DNA from: a virus
Virus record (IMG/VR): IMGVR_UViG_3300042691_044383
Coordinates: 52,633 to 116,632 of that record
Reading direction: 5' to 3' (one strand)
DNA: 64,000 bases
Shown piece by piece: positions 21,256-30,343 of the stretch (position 1 is its first letter; each line of letters starts with the position of its first letter). The translations under genes were made by a program, and so were the position numbers. Below the pieces are notes generated by a model. The model was not told the DNA's origin. It did no database searches and was given only the letters and a program-made list of their open reading frames with translations.

Positions 21256-23238
21256 TTATCGCCTAATTTGTGACATCTCGAATTTAGGGTCCCACGGAAA
21301 ACGCTGACTTGCCCCTCGTCTTCCGCCTTGCTCGCGAGACGGACAGGCAACAAGACTTTTGTTTTTGTTCCATTGCTTTATACCGTAGCCGGTCTGGTGC
21401 AACTGCTCGCCGATTGTAATGTCGCCGCCGTTGTGAAGCAGCCGGCAGTCGGGAATGTCCGCCTGTCGCATCGTCTGCGTGTGCAGCGCCCAACACCATC
21501 CGACCGCGAAATCAATTACGGATCCGTTCGAAACATCCTCGCCGCCAGTTTTCGATCTAAGTGGTTTGCCTTTATGCCAGGTCGCTCCTTTGAACCAGCT
21601 GTCTGGACGGTAGCCGGCGTTCGCGTAAATGCCGAGATCGTGGAACATCATGTTGCCGTAAAGTCTAAAGCCGTTTTTATGATTTGCAGCAATGGTCGTG
21701 CACAGGTCGCTGAGCCAAGCAGGGTTAGAAATCCACGTGTCGTCATCGAACCAGACCATGTACTCGGTCTTAATCGGGTGCTCTTCGTCGTAAAACATTT
21801 GCCGCATTACCGGGTACTTGAAGTCGTTAGCACTGTGCTCGTAGATTTTCGTAGCAGGTGTTGTTTTCAAGTAATTCAAGGTGGACTTGGGCACTTGATT
21901 AGTCGCAACGCGAAGGTCCAGCTTGTCGGCAGGCACCGTTCGAAGTATGCCGTCGATGCAACGCGTCGCAAGAGACGTGTACGGACCGTAGCACAGAACG
22001 AAGATCGTGACCTTTCCGCCAATTGCCGGATCATCTATGCCTTGAATTGTCTTTGCGATTCGTCCCGTATGATTCGCCTTGAGCTCCAAGGGGTGCGACA
22101 TCTGGTGCTGCTTCTGCGGTACCTCGGGCCGTGACGGTTCACGTATAAGCTGCACAGGGGATTCCTTGTACTCCACCAGCTCAACAACCGGTACTTGAAG
22201 ACTCTGGCTTACAACGGAAGACTTATCGACCGCCGGAATCGTGCCATCGGAATAGTAAGACATCACAGCCGAAACCACGTCAGCGGGTAGTATCAAGTCC
22301 TGGCAGCCGGCCACGGGATGGGTTTCAACCGGTTTCACGGGATTTTGACAAAGCAAATGTACCTTCCGGTTCCTGTCGGAAGGATCCAGTGGAACTACCC
22401 TGTTTCTCCAGCACCCGTACGTTTCGCAGCACGGTAGCTTGCCCACGGTGTGCAGGTAACGATGCGGCACATTGACTGCCGAAGCTTCCGGCCCGAAGGC
22501 TTTGTACTCATTCGTGTAGGCTTCGAACCAAGGGTCCTCCCTCCCTCCCGCGTACACCACGCAAGGCTTGTCGAACGCGGCGGCTATGTGCATTGCACCC
22601 GTGATGCCGCATATCACGCCGTCCGCATGCAATATGATGTTCCACAAGTCCCGGACATTATCCGTCTGCCCGATGAGGTTGAGCGTTCGCTCCAGTGGCG
22701 GGTGAACGTGATTGGTTTGTGTTGCACCCACTTGCACACAGCTTATTCCTTCAGCTTTAAGTTTGTCGATGACTTCTTGCATGCGGTGAGCGTGCCAGTG
22801 TTTTACTGTGGCGTCGAGTTTACCGCCCGATACGACCACCCAGTACCTTCCGGCCAAACGACGTGTCTTTTCGTCGTCCGACAGATACAAGTCTGCTTTA
22901 GGCTTCGTGACGGGAACCCTTATTCCGGTCTTCTCTTCGAAGTTATGGTGGTACCAGGAGAGTATGTGCCGCTTGTTTCCCTTTTCGTCGATCGCGTGCT
23001 GCTTGATTGCTTTTCCCCAGTCCATCGTGACAATTCGTGCTAAGGATCGTTGCGAGGCGGAAAGCTTCACAACGTGCGGATTGTTCCACCACACGTTCGT
23101 AAAATTTGTAACAACCTCGGTCTCGTATTTTCCAGGGTAGGCCGCGTGCAGATCCCGCACAATGGAAGTAAAAAGAATCGTATCACCCATGGCGTGCGGG
23201 TGACCGTGTTTAAGCACCAACGGTATTTTTTCTGGCAT
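21256..23238 (-). CDS. Bifunctional glycosyltransferase (GT9-like plus GT2-like)
   Basis: 660 residues with two catalytic regions. Residues 1-260 show a GT9/heptosyltransferase-like GT-B half: GDTILFTSIVRDLHAAYP at the start and GAMHIAAAFDKPCVVYAGG, the family's typical C-terminal motif. A Cys-containing linker follows. Residues 410-640 show a GT2-like GT-A fold: KVTIFVLCYGPYTSLATRC, WFDDDTWISNPAW with the DDD motif, and SVIDFAVGWCWALH. Such a fusion could build a short sugar chain on a fibre or on the host surface. AAGGATAG precedes the ATG. Substrates are not visible. Confidence 0.8.
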   Translation of the reverse strand: MPEKIPLVLKHGHPHAMGDTILFTSIVRDLHAAYPGKYETEVVTNFTNVWWNNPHVVKLSASQRSLARIVTMDWGKAIKQHAIDEKGNKRHILSWYHHNFEEKTGIRVPVTKPKADLYLSDDEKTRRLAGRYWVVVSGGKLDATVKHWHAHRMQEVIDKLKAEGISCVQVGATQTNHVHPPLERTLNLIGQTDNVRDLWNIILHADGVICGITGAMHIAAAFDKPCVVYAGGREDPWFEAYTNEYKAFGPEASAVNVPHRYLHTVGKLPCCETYGCWRNRVVPLDPSDRNRKVHLLCQNPVKPVETHPVAGCQDLILPADVVSAVMSYYSDGTIPAVDKSSVVSQSLQVPVVELVEYKESPVQLIREPSRPEVPQKQHQMSHPLELKANHTGRIAKTIQGIDDPAIGGKVTIFVLCYGPYTSLATRCIDGILRTVPADKLDLRVATNQVPKSTLNYLKTTPATKIYEHSANDFKYPVMRQMFYDEEHPIKTEYMVWFDDDTWISNPAWLSDLCTTIAANHKNGFRLYGNMMFHDLGIYANAGYRPDSWFKGATWHKGKPLRSKTGGEDVSNGSVIDFAVGWCWALHTQTMRQADIPDCRLLHNGGDITIGEQLHQTGYGIKQWNKNKSLVACPSREQGGRRGASQRFPWDPKFEMSQIRR

Positions 23239-23548
23239 TCTGTTCTATCCTTGCTTTCTTTTCCGGTTGTCTTAAGGACTGCACCAGTTCATCGCACATC
23301 GCGGTTAGGCCTTCAAAGTGGCGGTCGAATACTGCGCGGAGAACCGCATCTTGCTCGACTACAACAGGTAAAACCGCAAAAGGTTTACAGCCGTGCGTTC
23401 TCGCTTCCAGGCTTTTCCAGCAGGTGAAGACGCAACAAACGTCTTTCGTATCCAGTTTAAGGCTGATTTCCGTAAGCACGCAATACGCTTTAACGGTATC
23501 AACTTCTGTTGGATCGCGAAGATCCACTTCTAACACTAGATCTAGCAT
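23210..23548 (-). CDS. Unknown small protein
   Basis: 112 residues starting MLDLVLEVDLRDPTEVDTVKAY, with VCCVFTCWKSLEARTHGCKPF in the middle (four Cys) and a Lys/Arg-rich end. GGGAG precedes the ATG. It overlaps the glycosyltransferase start by 29 nt. Function not recognised. Confidence 0.6.
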   Translation of the reverse strand: MLDLVLEVDLRDPTEVDTVKAYCVLTEISLKLDTKDVCCVFTCWKSLEARTHGCKPFAVLPVVVEQDAVLRAVFDRHFEGLTAMCDELVQSLRQPEKKARIEQNARKNTVGA

Positions 23549-23609
23549 GTAGAACTCCCGTGAAAAGATTCACTTTAGCAGACGCAGTCGCCGTTGCAAG
23601 TGACTGGTT
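23549..23609. other. Short intergenic stretch with weak inverted repeat
   Basis: Holds AAGTGAC...GTCACTT (in part over the stop of the next gene) without a U tract. No feature is called here. Confidence 0.3.
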
Positions 23610-24029
23610 TTAAGCTGTCACTTGGATAGTGAAAGTGTCGATAAGCGTGTTGTCTGCATTGTTTCGGACTTCGATGGTTTGCGGTGCCACTGTTGCGAGA
23701 GAATCGCTGTAACAAGTGAAGCTGACCCACTGCCCTGCCGAAACGGAGAAAGTGCTTCCGGGGCTGGCCGCAACTGGATCCCACGGGGGAGAGAACGGTA
23801 AACCGAACTGACTGCCGGTGACTTCGGTCGCGGAGATGCTGTAGAAAAGTTGGATGGCCGACGGGTTCGTCAGATTGACAACCTTAAGCGTGATCGCCGA
23901 AGCCAGCTGCCGACTGGTTATGTTGCTGCTAGCTGTTCCGTAGCTGTAGGTCAAATTGGCCCAGTCCGTGCCCGTAGGCCCCGTAGTCGCCGGTGGATGC
24001 GAGTTAAAGAAACCAGAAAAGGGAATCAT
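23610..24029 (-). CDS. Putative fibre-associated virion protein
   Basis: 139 residues, Ser/Thr/Pro-rich with beta-strand pattern (SRQLASAITLKVVNLTNPSA, IEVRNNADNTLIDTFTIQV). It begins with [20 protein letters not shown]. It follows the collagen-like fibre with a TAATG overlap and is likely a fibre tip or chaperone. No motif identifies it. Confidence 0.55.
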   Translation of the reverse strand: MIPFSGFFNSHPPATTGPTGTDWANLTYSYGTASSNITSRQLASAITLKVVNLTNPSAIQLFYSISATEVTGSQFGLPFSPPWDPVAASPGSTFSVSAGQWVSFTCYSDSLATVAPQTIEVRNNADNTLIDTFTIQVTA

Positions 24030-26806
24030 TATGCGGCAGTGTCCCCAGCCAAAATGAAGTTGTTAGTACTACGTTGAATCAGCGATACCACGGCCCATCG
24101 CCCGGCGGTCTTGGTGTGGCTTTGACGGTTGTTTATCGTGGTCCCAGACGCGCTAAACGATATTTGACCTGTTCCAGTTTGAATTATTGTAAGTGTGAAA
24201 CCCACTGGAAGCCCGGTGGGAACCGTGACTGTCACTGCCGAACTGCTGCTGCACTCTAAGACAATACCGTTGTCCGCACTGCTCAGCGATCGAGTTGTAC
24301 CCGTTACCACCGAAACTATGCCGGTACCTGTTGCGTACTTGTTCGCGGTCAAACCGCCAACGTTGAGCAAATCGGTGCTCGGGTTGTAGCTCAGCGACGG
24401 TGCCGTTGTGTCGACACTCGGTGTCTGGTTACTCCCAGCGGCTGCGACGAACACGGGATAGAACGTGGCGTCGGTGTTTGTCGCAGTCGCATTTACTGTT
24501 GTGCCTGGGCCCGTGGCCCCTGTAGCGCCCTGTGTTCCGGTTGCCCCCGTGGGACTGGTTGCATCGTTCTTCCAAGCCGAAAGCGTGCTATCGTAGCGAA
24601 GGTAATTACCGTTTTGCAGGCTGCTGAACTTAACGTCAAAAAGCTCATGCAAAGCCGTCTGCTGCAAATACATGCGGACATAAATTCGACCACTCTCGAC
24701 ATGCTGCCGCGTAACGATGGCCACCGGCATGCGTATAGTGCTCGCCGCCGGTTCTGTCGCCGTTAACCCGCCAGGCGTGCTCGGATTCAACCACAGCACC
24801 GTACCCACAGTGTAGCTGAGGGTATTCAGGTGTTGCATGTCGCCAATCAGGGTAACGTAACCCGAGGCTTCACTGGCTATGTTTTCAGATGCTATGCCGA
24901 GCATGTAACGTGGAAGAACAGTACCGTCCGCGTTTGCCAGAGTAACTTCGATCGTATCCCCTGTCGCCCCGGTGGCCATAACGGCTTGGCCTTTGTTGAT
25001 GACACCGCCGGACATGTTCTTGACGGTGACGCGTAGTTCCTTGGCGTAGTTGTCTATCCAAACCGTGTCGTAATTTGTGTCAGTGTTTTTCGCCAGCACC
25101 TGCCCGGTCAATCCGCCCGCCGGCACACCGCTACCCGTTGGGCCGGTCGCACCCGTTGCACCCTGGGCACCTGTGGGTTGAATTTCGAGAACGACCTGAT
25201 CCAGCAACGTGTAAGCGCCGTTAGTTGTTATCGCTTCAACTGTGTAGTCGAAAAGCGTTGTTTCTTCCGTGACGGCCAAGACTCGATAAATGCCGAACTT
25301 GTTGACGTCGGACATCACGCGAGTTTTTAACGTGTCGGTGGGTTTAGCTGTGGCGAGCAACGCGGATATGTCTACGCTGTTGTAGTTTGATTTCTCGACA
25401 TAGATGTGCGTGACCGCAGCCAGCGAAGCGTTGTTGAAGTAAATCTGACCGTGCAACGAGAAAGCTTGTTGCCTTGCCGATTCCGCGTCGGGGTCCGCGT
25501 AGAAAAGTTCGCTGTCTCCGGCGTACTTTAACGGGGCTGGCGGGTCAACCTCGGGCGTCAGTTGATCGTTGAATTCCCAACTGATGAGTAACTCGTAAGT
25601 AGGCGTGGTCGGCCCGGTTGGACCCGTAGGCCCGGTTGGACCTGTAGGACCGGTTGGACCAGTTGGCCCAGTGGTACCTGTCGATCCCTCGCAACAAGGG
25701 CCTTGCGGGCCTTCCGCACCACGGTAACCCTGTGGCCCACGGTGGCCCTGTGGTCCGCGATAGCCTTGTGGGCCGCGTTTTCCTTGGGGACCCTGTGGCC
25801 CTTGCGGACCCTCGTAACCTTGCGGACCTCTGTAGCCTTGCGGACCTCTGTAGCCTTGCGCTCCGCGATATCCTTGAGGGCCGCGATAACCTTGCGGACC
25901 TCGATACCCTTGTGGTCCACGATAGCCGGTGGCCCCCGTGTAGCCAGGGTAACCTTGCGGGCCACGGTGACCTTGGGGTCCGCGGTCGCCTTGGGGTCCT
26001 TGGTCTCCGGGATTGCCGTCAGGACCGGGGTTGCCGTCCGGTCCAGGGTTACCGTCAGGCCCAGGATTGCCGTCGGGCCCGGGATTACCGTCAGGGCCTA
26101 TTGGGCCTTGAGGGCCGGGTGTACCTTGCGGGCCTGCCGTACCTTGAGGTCCCTCCGCTCCTTGCGGTCCGATTAAACCTTGTGGTCCGATTAAACCTTG
26201 TGGTCCGATTAAACCTTGCGGGCCTTGTGGGCCCTGTGGGCCAGCCGGCCCCTGCGGTCCTTGTGGGCCTTCTGCACCCTGCGGCCCTTCTGCACCTTGT
26301 GGGCCTTCTGCACCCTGTGGGCCTTGCGGTCCTTGCGGTCCTTGCGGTCCAAGCTGCGGGCTGGGCAAGCCGATGTTCAGCTGAATGTCAAAGGAGCAAT
26401 CGCCAGACTTGTTGACGTTTAAATTGGCAAAGGGTGCTCCGCCAGGTCCTACGGTAGTGACGTTCGCCTCTCCCGTTATTTCCGGACAGGGAAAGTCTAC
26501 CTGCAAGTTCAACACGTAATCGCAGCATTGACCCTTTGTCACTGTAAAAATAACTCTTTCGCTTCCGATCGGTACCACGTTGGTGGTGATGTCGTCTTGG
26601 GCGGAAAGAATTGGGCAAATTGGATCCGGGTCGAGCAACGGAACAGGCAGCGACGGACAATCAAAGATATCCGCTGGGGCTTGCGGAACCTGTGGGTTTA
26701 TCAGCCAGTTTCCACCTGGAATAGGGAAAATGCAAGGCACGTCGCATTTGACGATGTCAAACACGGGTGACTGCGGTCCCTGTGGGCACTGCGTCGTAGG
26801 CGCCAT
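24029..26806 (-). CDS. Collagen-like tail fibre protein
   Basis: 925 residues. An N-terminal head (1-150) with several Cys ([22 protein letters not shown]) probably attaches to the baseplate or fibre base. Residues about 153-405 are uninterrupted Gly-X-Y repeats (GPQGPQ, GNPGPD, GYRGPQ blocks) that would form a collagen triple helix. A globular part follows, then short [10 protein letters not shown] stretches, then a C-terminal beta-structured tip ([13 protein letters not shown]... [20 protein letters not shown]). Collagen-like repeats occur in phage tail fibres. The gene fits a receptor-binding fibre. Its upstream neighbours are related fibre/adaptor proteins. Confidence 0.85.
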   Translation of the reverse strand: MAPTTQCPQGPQSPVFDIVKCDVPCIFPIPGGNWLINPQVPQAPADIFDCPSLPVPLLDPDPICPILSAQDDITTNVVPIGSERVIFTVTKGQCCDYVLNLQVDFPCPEITGEANVTTVGPGGAPFANLNVNKSGDCSFDIQLNIGLPSPQLGPQGPQGPQGPQGAEGPQGAEGPQGAEGPQGPQGPAGPQGPQGPQGLIGPQGLIGPQGLIGPQGAEGPQGTAGPQGTPGPQGPIGPDGNPGPDGNPGPDGNPGPDGNPGPDGNPGDQGPQGDRGPQGHRGPQGYPGYTGATGYRGPQGYRGPQGYRGPQGYRGAQGYRGPQGYRGPQGYEGPQGPQGPQGKRGPQGYRGPQGHRGPQGYRGAEGPQGPCCEGSTGTTGPTGPTGPTGPTGPTGPTGPTTPTYELLISWEFNDQLTPEVDPPAPLKYAGDSELFYADPDAESARQQAFSLHGQIYFNNASLAAVTHIYVEKSNYNSVDISALLATAKPTDTLKTRVMSDVNKFGIYRVLAVTEETTLFDYTVEAITTNGAYTLLDQVVLEIQPTGAQGATGATGPTGSGVPAGGLTGQVLAKNTDTNYDTVWIDNYAKELRVTVKNMSGGVINKGQAVMATGATGDTIEVTLANADGTVLPRYMLGIASENIASEASGYVTLIGDMQHLNTLSYTVGTVLWLNPSTPGGLTATEPAASTIRMPVAIVTRQHVESGRIYVRMYLQQTALHELFDVKFSSLQNGNYLRYDSTLSAWKNDATSPTGATGTQGATGATGPGTTVNATATNTDATFYPVFVAAAGSNQTPSVDTTAPSLSYNPSTDLLNVGGLTANKYATGTGIVSVVTGTTRSLSSADNGIVLECSSSSAVTVTVPTGLPVGFTLTIIQTGTGQISFSASGTTINNRQSHTKTAGRWAVVSLIQRSTNNFILAGDTAA
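25590..26350. repeat. Collagen-coding low-complexity DNA
   Basis: Degenerate repeats of GGNCCN type coding Gly-Pro-Gln, Gly-Pro-Asp and Gly-Tyr-Arg triplets. Blocks such as four GNPGPD units and five GYRG units are nearly identical at DNA level. Confidence 0.85.
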
Positions 26807-26816
26807 GTCCTATGCC

Positions 26817-27851
26817 TTATAGTGATACGGAGTTGAATGAAAAATCGCAGACAGCCAAATCCGCTAAGTTGATGTCTATGACTAATTTTTTGTTTACAAC
26901 GTCCGTTATTATAGAAACACCCGACTCCCCGAAGAACGTCAAAGTCGGTCCCTGCAAACCGTTAATCGAACGCAAGGCTTCATTGCAATAAAAGTCACCT
27001 GCAAGCAAGCCGTTATCGGACCCAACGGGTGGAGTTTCTCCAGGGAAGATTGCGATCTCCTCGCAAGGCTGACCGTCTCCCGCACCGAGCGTAGGCGCAA
27101 AAACCAGTGTAGAGCTGGCAACGTCTTGGCTTATAGACATGTTGAAACCGGCTTTAAACTTGATATTGCCGGTCAAGCACGTTTCGTACACGTAAGTCTG
27201 ACCGACGTCAAAGTCCCACTGGTTCTGCGGGCAAGTCTCCGGGCGAAGAGCTCGCGTCCTGTCTGAATTCGCGATGTTAACGGACACGACTTGGTTTAGG
27301 TACAAGTTCTGTATCAGGCACGGTTCAATGATTGCCGAGTAGACGTCTTCGCGGGTAAGGCTTGTGCCTGCTGGTATTCGGGCAGCTAGGCTTTGCATGT
27401 CGCCCGAGACCATGAATCCGGACCAAAGGGGCTCTCCGCATTCTTCCGCGACACCGGAGTCGGAAGTCGACACAGGTAATTGGCCGGACATTGAAAGGCT
27501 TATTGCCGCCTCGTCAAGCGTGAAGCTTTCGACAAACTCCGTCTCGAATAGTTCCGCGGTGGTCGAACGGGTAAAGATAAGTGGTGCATGCATCAAATTG
27601 CTAGCAGTGCAGCGGAATTCAAACTCGAATACCGATGCGTTTACTCGCGTGATGCGATACAAGAAGACTTCGTCGATCTCGGCGTCAAAGCCGGACTCGG
27701 GGCCCATGATAACGCCAAAATCAACTATCACGTTGTCCGGCAAAGCGTAAAAATCGAAAAGCCCGGAGTCAGGCGTATTAACGCCCGAGCTTCCTTCTTT
27801 GAAAGGATAGACGCGGTTCAGGTTGTCGTTGAAAAAGTTAGGACGTGGCAT
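26817..27851 (-). CDS. Fibre/adaptor protein of the NLNxxRxYPF family
   Basis: 344 residues starting MPRPNFFNDNLNRVYPFKEG. A central beta-rich part contains NMSISQDVASSTLVFAP, and a C-terminal module has RSINGLQGPTLTFFGESGVSI. The N-terminal motif and the 'INGL.G' module recur in the neighbouring genes at 28653-30341 and 31992-32948, so these are paralogues. They may attach fibres to the baseplate. Cys pairs are frequent (ECGEP, PCLIQ). Confidence 0.65.
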   Translation of the reverse strand: MPRPNFFNDNLNRVYPFKEGSSGVNTPDSGLFDFYALPDNVIVDFGVIMGPESGFDAEIDEVFLYRITRVNASVFEFEFRCTASNLMHAPLIFTRSTTAELFETEFVESFTLDEAAISLSMSGQLPVSTSDSGVAEECGEPLWSGFMVSGDMQSLAARIPAGTSLTREDVYSAIIEPCLIQNLYLNQVVSVNIANSDRTRALRPETCPQNQWDFDVGQTYVYETCLTGNIKFKAGFNMSISQDVASSTLVFAPTLGAGDGQPCEEIAIFPGETPPVGSDNGLLAGDFYCNEALRSINGLQGPTLTFFGESGVSIITDVVNKKLVIDINLADLAVCDFSFNSVSL

Positions 27852-27852
27852 T

Positions 27853-28656
27853 TTATTTGTTGATCACCGAGCCTTCTACGGAAAAGACTATGCCTGCGGC
27901 AGTAGTGCGGATTCTTAACGCAGGATCCGGGGCCAAATCATCGTTCATCTGAATGTTGAAGTTGCCTTGTTCGTCCGGGTAGCAATCGTAGGTGTAATCG
28001 CCGTTAACGACACGTATGACACGTATCGGGTTAACTGGAACGAACAAGTCTGCCGGGTTGCACAACCTCTGCAAGTTCAAAGGATCACCTACGACGTCGA
28101 CGCGAACCACCGGAACGTCTTCACCTTGTTTGTTGATGTAGCTATCCGTGCGGAGAACCACACCGTCTTCACCCACAAGCCAAACTTTGCCCGTTGAAAG
28201 CTGCCCGTCAGGCGTTTGCATGCCCGTGACGCCCGGGTAAGCCGCTGGAACCTGACACGTAACACAAAACTCCGTTTGACCCTGCTCAAAGACGTGCGTT
28301 CGAATCCCCCAGGCGGAGATCAAAGCCAGTCTGTCGGGAGTTGAGACTAGCAAACCCGCCGGTCTCCCGTGCTCGTCCGTGAGGCGGATAGAACCCGTTG
28401 AAATGGGGAGATTAACCTCACCCTTCAAACGCAACGGAAAAGCTGTGTCGCCAACGTACAGCACGAACTTATCCGACTGCACGATAACTTGCGAAACGTA
28501 ATAACGCCCCGACCCCTCGACGGCGTAAATGTGGGCGTCCAAGAAGGTATCTTCGACGAAAAACACACTCCCGTTGCTCAAACTCGCGGTCGGTACAAAC
28601 GGGTACTTGGTTTCTCTCAGCGAACGAATTAGTTCTGCGTGCCGAATGTCTGTCAC
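27853..28656 (-). CDS. Fibre/adaptor protein
   Basis: 267 residues from GTG 28656 (GTGA overlap). It starts MTDIRHAELIRSLRETKYPF, a variant of the N-terminal motif of its neighbours. It is mainly beta-structured, with VNGDYTYDCYPDEQGNFNIQ, and ends GIVFSVEGSVINK. It resembles the other family members in size and composition but lacks the INGLxG module. A structural role at the tail tip is likely from position. Confidence 0.55.
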   Translation of the reverse strand: MTDIRHAELIRSLRETKYPFVPTASLSNGSVFFVEDTFLDAHIYAVEGSGRYYVSQVIVQSDKFVLYVGDTAFPLRLKGEVNLPISTGSIRLTDEHGRPAGLLVSTPDRLALISAWGIRTHVFEQGQTEFCVTCQVPAAYPGVTGMQTPDGQLSTGKVWLVGEDGVVLRTDSYINKQGEDVPVVRVDVVGDPLNLQRLCNPADLFVPVNPIRVIRVVNGDYTYDCYPDEQGNFNIQMNDDLAPDPALRIRTTAAGIVFSVEGSVINK

Positions 28657-30341
28657 GGAATAGCCTCGTCAACTCGCCAGTAGGAGAAATAGCTTGCGGA
28701 ACGTCGCGTGTAAAACCCTGCATTTCCGGCGTCTTGTTCCCAGAGCGTACCGGACAAACTGGTAGCAATAGCAACGTCAATTGCCGGGTTTACAACCCCT
28801 TTGAGTACGGCTTGCAGGTTGACGCTCGTACGCGTTAATTCATTCGGGACGACTGTAAATTCCAAGCGGTACCATTCGTCGACGGAAGCCAAAGGAACGG
28901 CAACGGTCGACAGCGGAACGGCGTTGATTCCGTTGAAGAAGTACACTCCGAACGTTTTGTTAGTCACGTCCAAGGCTGCGAAGACGTATGTGTGCAAGTC
29001 CGCGCTGTTTATCCTGTAATTGACGACAATACCTGCATTGAGCTGACCTGTCGGGTTCAAAGCAATCACTTTGAAGTCCGTCGTGTAACGCCGATACAGC
29101 GACTGCACGTCTAACGTGAAAAGCGACAGATTCGTTTTCGACAGGCTTGGAAGATTGGCTGTGCCGTAGCTGTAAGACGAAAGGCCGACCGAGAAAGACT
29201 GACTCGCGCTTAACGACGAGTCGCAGCCGTAAGCGGTGAAGTTGGGCGGCGGTCCAACGCAGCAGTAGGCCTCGCCCGGGCTGTCATCGTTGCTCATGCC
29301 CCAAGTGGACGAATCCATAGGCGAGAAGCTGTAAGCGAAACCGTCATCAAACGTATCGCAGTAAGGCAGCGACAGCAAGGTGCTCATGGAGTCGCTAATG
29401 CTAGTATCCGGAGGTACCGGCGGCTCGGGAGGCTGCGGTGGAGGAATAATAACCGGTGGCACTTCAGACGGCAGCTTACCTGTTGCCAGGTCAGGCAAAA
29501 ATGGAGGCGCACACGTATCGGACAAACCGCGTTGACAATCTACGACTACGCCGCAGTCCGCAGTGTTCTTACCCACGACGGCACATCCTTGGAAATCCAA
29601 GGTGAAAATTCCATCGCAATCCGGAGCAAGCCCATTTATCGTTTCGATAGGTTGCGGGTCGACGCAAGACCTTGAGCCGACACGGCGTCCACAAGGTCCG
29701 GCGAACTGCGAAAAAACAGACTGTACGTTTTGGACGGTTGTGTCGGACGGAGGTTCTCGCAGCCGAAAAACAATAACGTTATCGTATGCAACGCCGTTGA
29801 TTATTCGAGGTTCGCGTACGATTTCCAGCGGCTGCTCGGTGGCCAGACGGACAACACCGGCCAAAACGCTTTCAACGTTTGCTATTCCAAGCGTTTCGAC
29901 AGGTGGCTTGCGGATCGGACGAGCGGCTCTTGCGGTCAGCAGGGACTGCAACGGAGAGCTGAAGACGCCACGGAAAAGCTCCGAAGTGCCAGCACCGAAA
30001 GCAATAAAACCTGCAACACCTTTCTCGAATGCATCCAGTTTGTAGGTGCGGTAAGCCGTGAGCTCGGATCGTCCAAGCGATATCCCGGCAATTAACCTGC
30101 TTTGCCCGCCGGAGTTGTCAAGCTGCTCCGCGGTTTCAATCAGCAGCGTGACTATCTCTTCGCCGCACGTGACAGCACTTATAAAAGCGTATTTACCGAG
30201 CTCACGTGGCCAACGTAGCTGCAAGTCTGCAACGATAGCCGAGGGCAGTCTTAAACCGGCGTTCGACAGGCACGAAGCCGTGTCGTCGACAGGGTAGGCG
30301 TTTTGCTCGTTGAGGTTGTACCAATGGTTGTTTCGTATCAC
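28653..30341 (-). CDS. Fibre protein with concanavalin-like C-terminus
   Basis: 562 residues from GTG 30341. The N-terminus has NLNEQNAYPVDD. Residues about 225-260 contain the paralogous module ETINGLAPDCDGIFTLDF. A Pro-rich linker (PPVIIPPPQPPEPPVPP) near residue 300 is followed by a beta-sandwich-like domain (FSVGLSSYSYG, VDEWYRLEFTVV, GNAGFYTRRSASYFSYWRVD) that resembles LamG/concanavalin folds that bind sugars. It may be a second receptor-binding protein. Cys clusters occur near residue 365. Confidence 0.65.
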   Translation of the reverse strand: MIRNNHWYNLNEQNAYPVDDTASCLSNAGLRLPSAIVADLQLRWPRELGKYAFISAVTCGEEIVTLLIETAEQLDNSGGQSRLIAGISLGRSELTAYRTYKLDAFEKGVAGFIAFGAGTSELFRGVFSSPLQSLLTARAARPIRKPPVETLGIANVESVLAGVVRLATEQPLEIVREPRIINGVAYDNVIVFRLREPPSDTTVQNVQSVFSQFAGPCGRRVGSRSCVDPQPIETINGLAPDCDGIFTLDFQGCAVVGKNTADCGVVVDCQRGLSDTCAPPFLPDLATGKLPSEVPPVIIPPPQPPEPPVPPDTSISDSMSTLLSLPYCDTFDDGFAYSFSPMDSSTWGMSNDDSPGEAYCCVGPPPNFTAYGCDSSLSASQSFSVGLSSYSYGTANLPSLSKTNLSLFTLDVQSLYRRYTTDFKVIALNPTGQLNAGIVVNYRINSADLHTYVFAALDVTNKTFGVYFFNGINAVPLSTVAVPLASVDEWYRLEFTVVPNELTRTSVNLQAVLKGVVNPAIDVAIATSLSGTLWEQDAGNAGFYTRRSASYFSYWRVDEAIP

Positions 30342-30343
30342 GC

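Noticed and set aside
21328-22134. 268-codon plus-strand frame opposite the fused glycosyltransferase
   Set aside because: Shadow of a well-supported gene; no ribosome binding site or protein-like motif.
25654-26415. Long plus-strand frames opposite the collagen region
   Set aside because: Repeats of GGNCCN open several frames; they translate to Leu/Ala/Gly/Arg runs without a protein character.
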